The notes: generated from the sequence alone by a model not told the origin. A DNA stretch of 64,000 bases from Candidatus Gastranaerophilales bacterium (GCA_944326615.1 CALVEO010000003.1:1-64000); one strand, 5' to 3'. Counted from the stretch's first letter, positions 27,535 to 37,340 are shown. A program made the numbers and translations.

Positions 27535-28800
27535 CTAACCTCTCTTTAATGTTAGCACATGTGTTGGCTTATTTACAACTTTAATTTTGTCATTCAATCC
27601 CACACCTGCAATCCACAAAATTTCATTATCTTCACACAGAAGTATAAGTTTATCTTTATTGTGGGCGGGAATTTTTTTTTCGTTGAGATATTTTTTTAGT
27701 TTTTGGGTGCCGGGCATACCTAGCGGCTGAATTTTATCGCCGTTTGAACGATGTCTGAGTGTAAAGTCAATTTTAGACAAACTTACATAAGCTTTAAATT
27801 CTTTATCCTCTGGGAATGAGTTTATTTCTCCGGCAAATGGTTCTATTGTGAAGATAAAATCTTCAAATTTATATTCACCGCAGTGCTTAATTTCAAGCTT
27901 TAACGTGTTTTTCTCTTCTTTCGTAATAATTTCAGCTTTTGAATTATTAACAAAAAGCCATAGATTTGTGTTTAAGGAAATTTTCTTCCCTGATTTTGAG
28001 GTTTTATTTATTTCTATAAAGTTTTGAATATTTTCAATTTTTTTGTGGTCGTATTCAATATTGTATTTGCAAAGCGTTTTATAAATTAGTCTTTTTTGCT
28101 CCTGCGGCGCGGCATTTAGAAGATTTTCAGGAAGATATGAATTAATCAGACAGTTGTCGTCAACAGCCAGCTCCGAAAGTGAATTAATTGCTCCTGTTAC
28201 GTTTGGATTAATTTCTTTTAAGAGCGGTATTATTTTATTTCTTATAAGATTTCTTTTATATTTTGTATTAAAGTTTGAACTGTCAACATTGGGAGTAAGT
28301 TTGTTTTCCTTTATATATTCTTCAATTTCGCATCTTGTTGTTTTCAAAAGCGGTCTGTAAAAAATTCCCCGCTGTTCGTTTATCCCCTGTAGACCAATTG
28401 TCCCTGTACCCTTGATAATTCTATAAAGTACAGTTTCCGCGTTATCGTCAAAATTATGAGCGGTAAAAACAACATTTGAATTGAATTTTTCAGCACATCT
28501 TTTAAAAAATTCATATCTTGCTTCCCTTGCTGCAGTTTCTGTTTTTTCAACGCTGTCAGGCAGAATTTCAGAATAATATTTTATATTTCGAGATTTTGCA
28601 AAATTTTCGCAATTTTGTGCATCTTTTAAACTTTCTTCACCCCGCCAATTATGGTTGAGATGAACCGCAACAATATCAGCTTTAAGTTTGTGCAGAATAT
28701 CTAAAAGGCACATTGAATCATATCCGCCAGAAAATGCTATAATAAATGTGCCTGATAAATTATATTTTTCTATAAAATTTTTAACTCTGTCAATAATCAA
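27535..28800 (-). CDS. tilS: tRNA(Ile) lysidine synthetase
   Basis: TilS converts C34 of the CAU-anticodon tRNA(Ile) to lysidine. The 421-residue protein has the N-type ATP-pyrophosphatase PP-loop FSGGYDSM (about 24-31), HLNHNWRGEES, and AHNFDDNAETVLYRIIKGTG. A C-terminal TilS domain is marked by RHRSNGDKIQPLG. The start overlaps the stop of the Clp_N gene by 4 nt, indicating translational coupling. Confidence 0.95.
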   Translation of the reverse strand: MIIDRVKNFIEKYNLSGTFIIAFSGGYDSMCLLDILHKLKADIVAVHLNHNWRGEESLKDAQNCENFAKSRNIKYYSEILPDSVEKTETAAREARYEFFKRCAEKFNSNVVFTAHNFDDNAETVLYRIIKGTGTIGLQGINEQRGIFYRPLLKTTRCEIEEYIKENKLTPNVDSSNFNTKYKRNLIRNKIIPLLKEINPNVTGAINSLSELAVDDNCLINSYLPENLLNAAPQEQKRLIYKTLCKYNIEYDHKKIENIQNFIEINKTSKSGKKISLNTNLWLFVNNSKAEIITKEEKNTLKLEIKHCGEYKFEDFIFTIEPFAGEINSFPEDKEFKAYVSLSKIDFTLRHRSNGDKIQPLGMPGTQKLKKYLNEKKIPAHNKDKLILLCEDNEILWIAGVGLNDKIKVVNKPTHVLTLKRG

Positions 28801-30161
28801 GCCTGTTGGAATTTTTTTACTCCTTCTTTAATTTCTACGGCATCAACTCCGAGCTGTTCAAGAGCTTTCATAGCAAGAGAATCAGGTTCTGTTGTCAGGG
28901 CAAGGAGCATATGTGCAGATTCTATTTTTTCTTTGTTGTCTTTTTTGGCAAGTTCCCAGGCTGTTTCAAGAACTCGTTTTGCTCTTTCTGTAAAAACAAT
29001 TTCTCTGTCATAATATTCATTGCCGAATCCTATCATATTTTCAACGACGGCTCTTGCATCTTTCATTGTAATTTCAAGTTCTGCAAGCACCTGTCCGCCG
29101 ATGCCTGTTCCTTCTCCGATAATTCCGAGCAGAAACATTTCTGTACCTACAATGTTGCGTCCGAGTCTTCTTGCCTCTTCTTTTGCAAGTCTTAGAATTG
29201 TGAGAGTTTCGGGCATCTGCTTTTCTATCGGTTTTATTATGCTGTGTGCAAGGTCATCATCCTGTACTTTCAATTCTTTGAGTATTTCATAAGCAATTCC
29301 TCGTTTGGTTTTTAAAAGCCCGAGAACTATGTGTTCCGGCAGTACAACAGATGAACCGAGTTCTTTTGCCGTTTGCAGCGCCATATTCATTGTGGTAAAA
29401 GCATTCGGCGTAAATATAATCTGCCGGCCTTCGTATTCTGCCTGTCTGGACTGAATATTGCCGAGTTTTTCTTCAAAGTTTTCGCTTGTAACACCATATT
29501 GGGCAAATATTTTTGTTAATTCAGACTCTTTATCTTCGAGTATAGAAGATAAAATTTGCTCTGTTCCGAGAATTTCGTAGTTTGAAGTCGAAAGCTTTGC
29601 AACTGCACGTTCAAAAACTTTTGCAGATTCTTTGTTGTTAAATATGTTGTCTGTTTCCTGCGCTTTGTTTTCAGGAATTTTGCTGCTTTCGTCTATCTCC
29701 GGATGATAAAGGCGTTTAATCTTTTTCTGGACGAGTTTTTCAAGCAGTGATTTTGATTTGTAGATATCAAATCCGAGATCTTCCAGAATTTTTACGTTAT
29801 TGGATTTTTTGTCTGAAATTACGGAAAGGAATAAATGTTCGTAAAGAATTGTCTGATGCCCCGATTTGTTAGCAAGATCAAGTGTCTTTTTTAATATTTC
29901 CTTATATTCAATATCAAACGGCAAAGCAACAGGCGTTGCGTTGTTTATGCCACTTACAGGAACATATTTTTGAATTTCTTTTTCAAGTTTTTCATGTGTA
30001 ATATCGTAAGATTTAAAAATTTTCAGGGAAATTCCTTTTGCTTCATCAAAAAGAGCAAGCAAAAGATATTCAGGAGCAACTTTTGAGGCTCCTGTATCTT
30101 TTGCCAGTTTTTGCGATGTGCTTACGACATTTATTGCTTTTTCCGTAAATCTTTCAAACAA
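28797..30161 (-). CDS. Clp_N-repeat protein without AAA+ motor
   Basis: This 454-residue protein consists of about six Clp_N-type four-helix repeats and ends before any Walker motif. The first repeat (FERFTEKAINVVSTSQKLA ... VAPEYLLLAL) and the later ones (ARRLGRNIVGTEMFLLGI, GEGTGIGGQVL) closely resemble the N-domain of ClpC. ClpC itself would continue with two AAA+ modules; here there are none and the stop is natural. A role as a substrate or adaptor docking protein for ClpCP is inference. It lies between a DUF1292 gene and tilS in a tight leftward cluster. Confidence 0.87.
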   Translation of the reverse strand: MFERFTEKAINVVSTSQKLAKDTGASKVAPEYLLLALFDEAKGISLKIFKSYDITHEKLEKEIQKYVPVSGINNATPVALPFDIEYKEILKKTLDLANKSGHQTILYEHLFLSVISDKKSNNVKILEDLGFDIYKSKSLLEKLVQKKIKRLYHPEIDESSKIPENKAQETDNIFNNKESAKVFERAVAKLSTSNYEILGTEQILSSILEDKESELTKIFAQYGVTSENFEEKLGNIQSRQAEYEGRQIIFTPNAFTTMNMALQTAKELGSSVVLPEHIVLGLLKTKRGIAYEILKELKVQDDDLAHSIIKPIEKQMPETLTILRLAKEEARRLGRNIVGTEMFLLGIIGEGTGIGGQVLAELEITMKDARAVVENMIGFGNEYYDREIVFTERAKRVLETAWELAKKDNKEKIESAHMLLALTTEPDSLAMKALEQLGVDAVEIKEGVKKFQQA

Positions 30162-30164
30162 AAT

Positions 30165-30419
30165 TTATTCCTCGTCTTCCATGTTTTCAACATATTCTGC
30201 GACTTTTTCAAATTCTTCATCATCGTCAATTGTCTCAAATAGATATTCATCGCCATCTTTTGATAATCTCATAAGAACAACTTCATCTCCCTCTTCTTCC
30301 TCTACAGGTAAGAGAAGTGCGTATTCCTGTTCGTCAACTTCAACAATGTCGAACAATTCAAATTTAATAACGTTGCCGTTTTCATCAATCGTTTCAATTA
30401 TTTGATCTTCATCTGCCAT
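30165..30419 (-). CDS. DUF1292-family acidic small protein
   Basis: This 84-residue, highly acidic protein has the DUF1292 (YrzB-like) layout: ETIDENGN-x-I-KFELFDIVEVDEQEYALLLP. In Firmicutes the same family lies next to the yqgF/ruvX gene, and that is also the case here. The molecular function is unknown. Confidence 0.88.
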   Translation of the reverse strand: MADEDQIIETIDENGNVIKFELFDIVEVDEQEYALLLPVEEEEGDEVVLMRLSKDGDEYLFETIDDDEEFEKVAEYVENMEDEE

Positions 30420-30451
30420 TTTTAATTTTCCTTTCTTTTTATAAATTTATT

Positions 30452-30853
30452 CTAGCATTTTGCAAGGTACTGTTCAAGTATAATACAAGCACTTTCAATA
30501 TCAACCAGTCCTTTGTTTTTTCTGAAGTCTATTTTTTTTGCACGCAAATTCTCTTCTGCTGTGTTTGAAGTGAGTCTTTCGTCTTCAAAAATTATTTCCA
30601 CACCTTGAATTTTTGATGCAAAATTTTTACAATCATCAGCCTGAGCACCTTGAGTTCCGTCCATATTGTAAGGAATTCCGGCTACTAATTTTTTTACGTT
30701 ATTTTCTTTTATAATTTTTTGAATTTCTTCTATAGCTTTTTCTTCAGGCTGTCTTTGTATGCAGGAATGACCGTTTGCGAGTATCAAAAGATAGTCGCTT
30801 AATGCAACTCCTATTCTTTTTGTTCCGATATCAATTGCCATTACTTTGTACAT
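30452..30853 (-). CDS. ruvX: YqgF/RuvX-family Holliday-junction-resolvase-like nuclease
   Basis: This 133-residue RNase H-fold protein shows [42 protein letters not shown] and the final acidic DIESACIILEQYL. The family acts in pre-16S rRNA 5' end processing and was first proposed as a Holliday-junction resolvase. The ATG at 30853 is chosen; a GTG at 30862 is possible. It overlaps the end of the preceding gene. Confidence 0.92.
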   Translation of the reverse strand: MYKVMAIDIGTKRIGVALSDYLLILANGHSCIQRQPEEKAIEEIQKIIKENNVKKLVAGIPYNMDGTQGAQADDCKNFASKIQGVEIIFEDERLTSNTAEENLRAKKIDFRKNKGLVDIESACIILEQYLAKC

Positions 30854-32364
30854 TTTACCCACATATCTTCTATATCTTTTATACGTTTATTATTTTTCTG
30901 TGCAAAATAATATTCGTATAAACTTTTTCGCAAAATATTTTTGAACAATTCTCTTATGAGTTTTTTATCATTATATAAGGAATATAAATTTTGTGCAGAG
31001 TTTTCATCGCCTGAAAGATGTTTTAGAAGCGCACAGTTCAAAATCCTTTCTTTCCAAACGCTGTATTCTTCAGGGAAAAACACTTTTTCAACATTTTCAT
31101 CAATAAATTTATCAAATTTATCTGACGGAAGTTCGTTAATATTCTTTAAGAAATCTTCAAATTCATCGCTGTATGTACTGTTTAAAAACCAGTAATCCGT
31201 AAAATCGTATTTTAAAATATCTTCAAATTCTTTTTTTGATAGTTCTTTCACTTTATATTCAAGTTTCAAAGGCAGAGATTCAATGTCCGCAAGAAGCGTG
31301 CGCCAGCAGATGTATTCATAAGGAATATTGTGCTTTGACAATTTTTCAGCTTTTTCAAGTATGGATTTTAAAATACCAGGCTCAAGCTCAAGCGCTCTTT
31401 GGCCTCTGTAAAATCTTTCAATTATTGCATTGCATTCAAATTGTGTTATTTCGTTAAAGCCAAAGCAGTCTCTTATGCCTTTATAGTCATCAATAACAAC
31501 TGCAACAAACTGGATTTTCCCTGATTTATTTATTCTTGATATTATTACAGCCTGATTTCCATGACCGTCAGGATAAGTTATACAGAATTTATAAGGCTTT
31601 GAATTCTTTAAAAGGTTTTTATAAAATTCGTGGGAATTATCTTCTCTAATTCCTGCAAGTTTTAAAATAGAGAGATTTTTCTTAATTGCCGGAACAAGGT
31701 TCTCTTGTGCAAACTCAAGCGCACTGTTTAAAGCATGGTATGCAAGCTGTGATTTTGAGTTTCCAAGAATTTCAAGTGCTGTTTTGCCTGTTTGCGTATA
31801 CGGCATTGACAAAAAGACCGGAACAAGAAGATTTGCAAGTTCATCTTTATCATAATCATTCCCCAGCGACTTTAGTAAAACGATTCTGTCATCTTCGCTA
31901 AGTGAGCTTAAAAAATCAAGAAAATCAATCTGAACTTCCGGATTTACTATGGCATTATCCAGAATTCTTTTTGTATCTGAATCAATAAGTTCGTCAGGGT
32001 TATCAAGATATTTGCCGCATTCTTCGTAAGACCAGTTTGTGTCAATGTCTCTAAGCAAATCCAGTGCAAAAATTTTTGCCTGATTTGATGTCATACTGCT
32101 TTTTATGATATTCCATAAGTGTTCGCTCAGCTCATCTTTAGTGCAGTATCTTAACAGCATAAATTTTAGAAGAGCAGGGTTATGATTTGTATTGTTTATT
32201 TCTTTAAAAAGCAGTTTTGCAATAATTTTTTTATCATTTTGTGAATCAAGTGTACGAAAATGCACAGCATAATTCTCAAAATCGACAACCCCTTTTAAAG
32301 TCTCAAATATTTTAGCTATTTCTGACTTAATTTCAAAAGGATTAAGCCCTTGAGAGTCAATCAT
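30841..32364 (-). CDS. Unknown alpha-helical protein
   Basis: This 507-residue protein has no signal peptide and no membrane segment. The first half looks like helical repeats (HEAT-like pairs such as [33 protein letters not shown]). The middle has a beta-rich stretch ([19 protein letters not shown]) that recalls conserved proteins of unknown function. Its ATG overlaps the stop of the zinc-finger gene (4 nt) and its end overlaps ruvX, so it is translationally coupled on both sides. No function assigned. Confidence 0.75.
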   Translation of the reverse strand: MIDSQGLNPFEIKSEIAKIFETLKGVVDFENYAVHFRTLDSQNDKKIIAKLLFKEINNTNHNPALLKFMLLRYCTKDELSEHLWNIIKSSMTSNQAKIFALDLLRDIDTNWSYEECGKYLDNPDELIDSDTKRILDNAIVNPEVQIDFLDFLSSLSEDDRIVLLKSLGNDYDKDELANLLVPVFLSMPYTQTGKTALEILGNSKSQLAYHALNSALEFAQENLVPAIKKNLSILKLAGIREDNSHEFYKNLLKNSKPYKFCITYPDGHGNQAVIISRINKSGKIQFVAVVIDDYKGIRDCFGFNEITQFECNAIIERFYRGQRALELEPGILKSILEKAEKLSKHNIPYEYICWRTLLADIESLPLKLEYKVKELSKKEFEDILKYDFTDYWFLNSTYSDEFEDFLKNINELPSDKFDKFIDENVEKVFFPEEYSVWKERILNCALLKHLSGDENSAQNLYSLYNDKKLIRELFKNILRKSLYEYYFAQKNNKRIKDIEDMWVKCTK

Positions 32365-32627
32365 TTACGAGCCTTTCCCCAGAAAGCATCCAGTATTGCC
32401 TGTGCTTCGGCAGACGGCATTCTGTCGTTTAGAATTAAATATTGTACTGCAATCATAGCGCATTCTGAACAGATATTTACTCCCGGGCCCTGTACCATTT
32501 TTAAAACCTGCGTATTGGGCCTTCCGCAAAAACTGCAGTATACAAGGTCATCTTCTTTGCGTTCATTATTATGTTCTGATGACTTTTCACGTTTTGCCCC
32601 TAATTTAATAACTTTGTCTTCTGACAT
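32361..32627 (-). CDS. Stand-alone ClpX-type C4 zinc-finger protein
   Basis: This 88-residue protein contains a C4 zinc finger, CSFCGRPN then [13 protein letters not shown], with spacing and flanks like the N-terminal zinc-binding domain of ClpX. It ends about 30 residues later without an AAA+ domain. In ClpX this domain dimerises and binds substrates and adaptors. A free-standing copy could compete for or recruit these (inference). First gene of the leftward cluster; the start follows an AGAGGTT ribosome-binding site. Confidence 0.88.
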   Translation of the reverse strand: MSEDKVIKLGAKREKSSEHNNERKEDDLVYCSFCGRPNTQVLKMVQGPGVNICSECAMIAVQYLILNDRMPSAEAQAILDAFWGKARK

Positions 32628-32739
32628 ATTTTAACCTCTCATGTTCATATTTGTAACTTTTATTTATACAAATTTGCCAAAAATTAATGCTTATTTTATA
32701 ATAAAAATCACAAATAATTTTTATGAGGTTGATTATAAC

Positions 32740-33336
32740 ATGAAAAAAGCTTTTTTACTAGCAAGTATCTTGTTTATTTCTGTAATTTCAACAGCATGCA
32801 TTAATAATTTTGCAATACAGGAACTTAACAACAGAGCAAAAGATTTTATGGACAAAGGCGATTATGCATCTGCAATTGAACGTTTAAAATCGAGTGCAGA
32901 CTTGGATGGAAGTGTATTTGAAACGCAGTATAATCTTGCAGTTGCTTATACAAAAGCAGAAGATTATGCAAATGCCATTCAGGCTTATAATAATGCGATA
33001 AAGTTAAATCCTGATTTCCCTGATGCATATTATTCTCTGGCTGTTTGTGAAGAAAATCTTGCAAAAGATATTATTTCCGGCGGGGTTATCGTAAATGAAG
33101 ATGGTACTATTCAAAAGGCTAGCCAAACTTCAGATACAGCTTCTGTTTCTGAGCAGGAAACTGCTGAAAGTGAACTTTCCGGGAACAGTAAAAAAATGCT
33201 CACTACTCTTTTAGGTAATTCTATATCTGATTACAGAATTTATCTTGATAAGAGTGAAACAGCCGATGACAGACAATTCGTTGAAGATAAAGTTAAAGAG
33301 CTTGAATATCTCCTTGCTAAATATACGGTGAAGTAA
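32740..33336 (+). CDS. TPR-repeat lipoprotein
   Basis: This 198-residue protein begins with a lipoprotein-like signal (MKKAFLLASILFISVISTAC); the -3 residue is Ser, so the lipobox is not ideal. Two TPR units follow (YNLAVAYTKAEDYANAIQAY, FPDAYYSLAVCEENLAK). The ATG at 32740 is chosen for the signal peptide. A TTGCCA-17-TATAAT promoter lies upstream, and the stop is 2 nt before lgt, the enzyme that lipidates such proteins. Confidence 0.85.
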   Translation: MKKAFLLASILFISVISTACINNFAIQELNNRAKDFMDKGDYASAIERLKSSADLDGSVFETQYNLAVAYTKAEDYANAIQAYNNAIKLNPDFPDAYYSLAVCEENLAKDIISGGVIVNEDGTIQKASQTSDTASVSEQETAESELSGNSKKMLTTLLGNSISDYRIYLDKSETADDRQFVEDKVKELEYLLAKYTVK

Positions 33337-33338
33337 TT

Positions 33339-34127
33339 ATGTTTCAGTCTCCGGGCGATATTGCATTTAGAATTTTTAATTTTCCTGTCTATTATTATGG
33401 AATTATTCTCGCATTTGCTATTTTAACCGGAGTTTACACTGCATATTTGCTTTATAAAAATTTTTATGATGAAGTAAACGCAAAAAAAATAATTGATTTT
33501 TCTCCGTTTATTATAATTATTGGTATTATTGGAGCAAGATTGTATTACTGTTGTGTGAATTTTTCTTATTATATAAATCATCCATTTGAGATGTTTAATA
33601 TAAGGCAGGGCGGATTATCTATTCATGGAATGATTATTGTCGGAATTCTGTCTTTATTTGTCTTTTCAAAAATTTATAAAATGTCTTTTATGAAACTTAT
33701 GGATGTTTTTTTGTGTGGTACGGCACTGGGGCAATGTATTGGACGCTGGGGAAATTTCTTTAATTCGGAAGCTTTCGGCACTCCGACAAATTTACCTTGG
33801 AAATTATACATTCCTGTCTCTGACAGGCCTATTCAATATATTGGTTATGAATATTTTCATCCGGCTTTTTTGTATGAAAGTATTTTGGATTTAGTTATAT
33901 TTGTTATTCTTTTGCTTTTATTTAAGAAAGTTTCAAAGCGCCCCGGGGTGCTGGCATGTATATATTTAATTTTATATTCTATGGCAAGAATTTTGGTGGA
34001 ACATTTGAGAATTGACAGCGTGCTGAATATTTCAGGAATTCCTGTAGCGCAGATAATGTCTTTTGCTTTAATTCTTGTTGCTTCACTGGCCATGATTGTT
34101 ATTATTTCGAAAGATAAGACCGCTTGA
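33339..34127 (+). CDS. lgt: Prolipoprotein diacylglyceryl transferase
   Basis: Lgt attaches diacylglycerol to the lipobox cysteine in the inner membrane. The 262-residue, multi-pass protein shows YYGIILAFAI, GGLSIHGMI, the signature GRWGNFFNSEAFG, and HPAFLYES. It follows the TPR lipoprotein gene by 2 nt and is probably translationally coupled. Confidence 0.95.
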   Translation: MFQSPGDIAFRIFNFPVYYYGIILAFAILTGVYTAYLLYKNFYDEVNAKKIIDFSPFIIIIGIIGARLYYCCVNFSYYINHPFEMFNIRQGGLSIHGMIIVGILSLFVFSKIYKMSFMKLMDVFLCGTALGQCIGRWGNFFNSEAFGTPTNLPWKLYIPVSDRPIQYIGYEYFHPAFLYESILDLVIFVILLLLFKKVSKRPGVLACIYLILYSMARILVEHLRIDSVLNISGIPVAQIMSFALILVASLAMIVIISKDKTA

Positions 34128-34164
34128 TATTGATTTTTATATCTTTTTATCATTAAATAATTTT

Positions 34165-35340
34165 ATGATGAATGGATTACCCCAAAATAAAAAAGCTCTT
34201 TTCTGGTTAAGCGGAGGGCATTTCATAAATGATATCTATACAGGCGTGCTTAATCCTATCATGCCTTTTATTGCTGCAAAAATAGGGATTTCAATGGCCT
34301 TTGCTACTATTATATTAACTATTTCCCATATTTTTTCATCACTCTTGCAGCCTTTATTCGGATATTTCGCTGATAACATTGTAAAACGTTCTTTTATTTT
34401 CTGGGGATTGATACTTTCATCAATTTTCATACCGCTCTCAGCGCTTGCGCATAAACCTTTTATCCTTATTTTATTTATAATTATAGGAAGTATAGGTTCC
34501 AGCCTTTTTCATCCGCAGGCTCTTGGTTTTGCTTCAAGATTTGCAGATAAAGAGACGGCGGGGAAATCTATGGCGGTTTTTGTTGCTATGGGTACTTTAG
34601 GCTACTCTTTTGGACCTGTTGTATCATCTGCAATAACCCAGTTTTTAGGTATGCCTAAAATGCCTGTGATGACTGTTTTAGGTATTTTATGGGCGTTTTT
34701 AATGTTTAAATTTGTGCCGAAATTATCTTTATCAGAGCCTGTAATGTCAAAAATTGATTTTAAGACCGCGTTTAAACGAATTTTAACTAACAGAAAATTG
34801 AATATTTTAAATGTAATAGCAATGCTTAAAACCATGATTATGTCTGCAAGTTTTATTCTTTTGCCTTTTCTGTGGAAAAATATGGGATATAAACCTTTTT
34901 ACATAGGAACAGCATTATTTTTATTTATATTTGCCGGCGGTATCGGTTCTTTAGTCAGCAGTCATATTGAAAAGAAAATTGGAGCGAAGAATGTTTTTTA
35001 CATTTCTATGATATCTACACTGCCTTTGATGATATTGTTTATTATTCTTTGTTCTTCTTATCCTTTGTTGTCGCTAGTGATTTTTGTAATCACCGGATTT
35101 GTAACAATGATGGCAACACCTGTTACAATGATTATGGCTCAGAATGTTTTACCTGAATATAAAAGTATAATTTCCGGTTTTATAAACGGATTTTCATGGG
35201 GAATTGTTGCAATCGTTATGTCAATGCTGGGATTTGTAGCAGAAAAATTCGGTATAACAAATGTTCTTATATTTGTTTCGATAATTCCGGCGGTATGTGC
35301 TGTTCTTGTAAAAGAGTTATTTAAAAAAGAAAACGATTAA
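34165..35340 (+). CDS. MFS transporter, fosmidomycin-resistance (Fsr)-like
   Basis: This 391-residue protein has about 12 membrane segments. GGHFINDIYTGVLNPIMPF near the start and LFGYFADNIVKR between helices 2 and 3 match the Fsr-type branch of the major facilitator superfamily. SSLFHPQALGFA is also typical. An efflux role is likely, but the substrate is unknown. The ATG at 34165 is chosen because the longer frame starts inside lgt. It overlaps the convergent small gene by 4 nt. Confidence 0.88.
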   Translation: MMNGLPQNKKALFWLSGGHFINDIYTGVLNPIMPFIAAKIGISMAFATIILTISHIFSSLLQPLFGYFADNIVKRSFIFWGLILSSIFIPLSALAHKPFILILFIIIGSIGSSLFHPQALGFASRFADKETAGKSMAVFVAMGTLGYSFGPVVSSAITQFLGMPKMPVMTVLGILWAFLMFKFVPKLSLSEPVMSKIDFKTAFKRILTNRKLNILNVIAMLKTMIMSASFILLPFLWKNMGYKPFYIGTALFLFIFAGGIGSLVSSHIEKKIGAKNVFYISMISTLPLMILFIILCSSYPLLSLVIFVITGFVTMMATPVTMIMAQNVLPEYKSIISGFINGFSWGIVAIVMSMLGFVAEKFGITNVLIFVSIIPAVCAVLVKELFKKEND

Positions 35341-35615
35341 GCTAAAATATTTAAAGATTTATTTATTTTGTTATTTTGATGTTTAGAAGTCATTTTTTCT
35401 TGCAGATAAGCGACATTATAGAGCAATTTGTTAGTCAAAAGATCAAGACTCAGTTGTTTATCCATTTTATTAAGCATACTCAAATCATGCTCCCCGCCGA
35501 ATGTATGCTTATTATTTGCAGCATTCATCATTGAATTTTGCATCTGCATTGATGATAATACTGTATTATTCATTGTATTTACGGCATTTAAACGTGCGAT
35601 GGATGAAACTAACAT
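35337..35615 (-). CDS. Unknown small protein with TFGGE motif
   Basis: This 92-residue Met/Asn-rich protein has the motif KHTFGGEHDLS (about 37-47), similar to the F-x-G motifs of other unknown proteins here. No membrane segment. The minus-strand leader shows TAAGGTAGG, also found before the genes at 42923 and 59779. The ribosome-binding site is AGGAGTTAGGA. No function assigned. Confidence 0.7.
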   Translation of the reverse strand: MLVSSIARLNAVNTMNNTVLSSMQMQNSMMNAANNKHTFGGEHDLSMLNKMDKQLSLDLLTNKLLYNVAYLQEKMTSKHQNNKINKSLNILA

Positions 35616-35700
35616 TCCTAACTCCTATCTCCTACCTTATTAAGTATAGAACAATATAAAAATAAAATCAAGTATTAATTTTTGTAACAAATAGGATAAT

Positions 35701-35728
35701 TTGTGAATTTCTACAATTATTATATACT
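35701..35728 (+). promoter_or_regulatory. Promoter of a second candidate small RNA
   Basis: TTGTGA and TATACT are separated by 16 nt on the plus strand, followed by a non-coding region with a terminator-like hairpin. Confidence 0.4.
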
Positions 35729-35734
35729 TTATAT

Positions 35735-35851
35735 ATATACCGGTTAAATAAAACGAGCGATATTAAAAGAGAGAGTATTCAAATAAGAGAGAGAAAATTT
35801 CCTATACCTTCCTAAAAACAAAATTTTTACCCCGTATAAGGGGTATTTTTA
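35735..35851 (+). ncRNA. Candidate small RNA with GA-rich repeats
   Basis: About 117 nt between a plausible plus-strand promoter and the hairpin ACCCC-GTATAA-GGGGT followed by ATTTTTA. The body has two GA-rich tracts (AAGAGAGAG and AAGAGAGAGA) about 20 nt apart. The flanking genes are both on the minus strand. No open frame of note was seen. The start and extent are approximate. Confidence 0.35.
35828..35851 (+). terminator. Terminator-like hairpin of the candidate RNA
   Basis: ACCCC / GGGGT stem with a GTATAA loop and ATTTTTA tail on the plus strand. Confidence 0.5.
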
Positions 35852-35856
35852 TGAAC

Positions 35857-35889
35857 AAAAAAGCCATCCTGTTTATGGATGGCTTTTTT
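35857..35889. terminator. Bidirectional terminator after pyk
   Basis: AAAAAAGCCATCC and GGATGGCTTTTTT pair around a TGTTTAT loop, 8 nt beyond the pyk stop codon (minus strand). Confidence 0.9.
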
Positions 35890-35897
35890 ATGTAGTT

Positions 35898-37340
35898 TTA
35901 TTCACCAAGCAATCCGATTTTGTGGATTTTGATGAAGTTTGTACCGCCGACAAGAAGTTCGGGGACTGAGCCTGTAATTACTACGTAATCTCCCTTTTCA
36001 AGTCCTAAACCATTCATAAGAAATTTATCAAGTTCTAATAATGATTTTTTATCAATAGATGCCTGAAAATCTACAGGAATAGGATAAACTCCTCTGTATA
36101 ATTTGATATCGCGGCAGATATGTTTGTGCGGGCAGCAGGCAAAAATTGGTACGCTTAATTTTGCCTCGGCCAGCATTGATGCCGTAAATCCGCTGCCTGT
36201 TAATGCAATTGCCGCTTTAACGTCCATTTTTCTGGTCATATCAGCAATTGACATTCCTATTGCCATTGCCTGTGAATCTTTTTCTTCTTCAATCATTTTT
36301 CTCGGGAATTTATTCTTTCTCATAAAAGGAGAAGATTCAACGTTATCAGCAATTTTCTTCATCATTGCAACAGCTTCAACAGGATAAGCTCCTGCTGCAG
36401 TTTCGCCTGAAAGCATAATTGCATCTGTTCCGTCTAAAATCGCATTTGCAACGTCTGATGTTTCCGCACGTGTCGGTATAGGATTTTCAATCATGCTGTC
36501 TAACATTTGTGTAGCAACGATTACAACTTTTCTTTTTGCATTTGCTTTTCTGATAATCGTTTTTTGTACAATAGGTACTTTTTCATTTGAAATTTCAATA
36601 CCTAAATCACCTCTGGCAACCATTATTCCGTCTGAAACTTCAATAATGGAGTCAATATTTTCTACAGCCTGGGGTTTTTCTATTTTTGAAATAATTCTTG
36701 CAGTGGTATTGCCGTTTTCATGTAATAATTCTCTTAATTTAACAACATCTGATGCTTGTCTGACAAAAGATAAACCAAGATAATCAATATCATTTTTTGC
36801 GGCAAATTCTACAAATTTGATATCTCTTTCTGTTAAAACATCAAGACTTCCTTGAGAACCCGGAATATTAATGCCTTTTCTCTGTTTCAAAAGTCCATCA
36901 GTCAAAACTTCCGCGAAGATAACTCTGTCTTCAACTTTTCTAACTTCAAGCTGAATTTTTCCGTCGTCAATCATAATTTTTTCGCCAGGTGTAACGTCAT
37001 CAGCCATGCCTTTATAATCAACAGGCAGAATATCTCCTGTAACTTCAGGCTGGTGGCGGAATTTTAGAATTTCTCCTTTGTGAATTTCAATTGATTCAGG
37101 AAGGTTGCCAATTCTGATTTTTGGGCCTTGAAGATCCAAAAGTACTGGAATAAGTGTCCTTTCTTCTTTTTCAATTTCTCTGATGTAGGACAAATTTGTT
37201 TTGTGCATTTCAACATCGCCATGTGATGAATTTAATCTGAACATGGTAACGCCGGCTTTAAAAAGCTCTCTGATTTTTTCTTTTGTTGACGTTGCAGGTC
37301 CCAGTGTTGCAACGATTTTGGTCATAGTGTAATTATCCAT
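35898..37340 (-). CDS. pyk: Pyruvate kinase
   Basis: Pyruvate kinase makes pyruvate and ATP from phosphoenolpyruvate. The 480-residue protein has TKIVATLGPATS, MFRLNSSHGD, the catalytic ISKIEKPQAVENID, MVARGDLGIE and the active-site loop ANAILDGTDAIMLSGETAAG. The C-terminal allosteric-type domain is present. The ATG at 37340 is chosen because it follows AAAGGAAG and matches the usual N-terminus. Confidence 0.97.
   Translation of the reverse strand: MDNYTMTKIVATLGPATSTKEKIRELFKAGVTMFRLNSSHGDVEMHKTNLSYIREIEKEERTLIPVLLDLQGPKIRIGNLPESIEIHKGEILKFRHQPEVTGDILPVDYKGMADDVTPGEKIMIDDGKIQLEVRKVEDRVIFAEVLTDGLLKQRKGINIPGSQGSLDVLTERDIKFVEFAAKNDIDYLGLSFVRQASDVVKLRELLHENGNTTARIISKIEKPQAVENIDSIIEVSDGIMVARGDLGIEISNEKVPIVQKTIIRKANAKRKVVIVATQMLDSMIENPIPTRAETSDVANAILDGTDAIMLSGETAAGAYPVEAVAMMKKIADNVESSPFMRKNKFPRKMIEEEKDSQAMAIGMSIADMTRKMDVKAAIALTGSGFTASMLAEAKLSVPIFACCPHKHICRDIKLYRGVYPIPVDFQASIDKKSLLELDKFLMNGLGLEKGDYVVITGSVPELLVGGTNFIKIHKIGLLGE

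Noticed and set aside
30452-32627. ClpX zinc-finger gene as a truncated clpX
   Set aside because: The frame ends naturally and overlaps the next start by 4 nt, and no AAA+ remnant follows, so it looks like an intact small gene and not a broken clpX.
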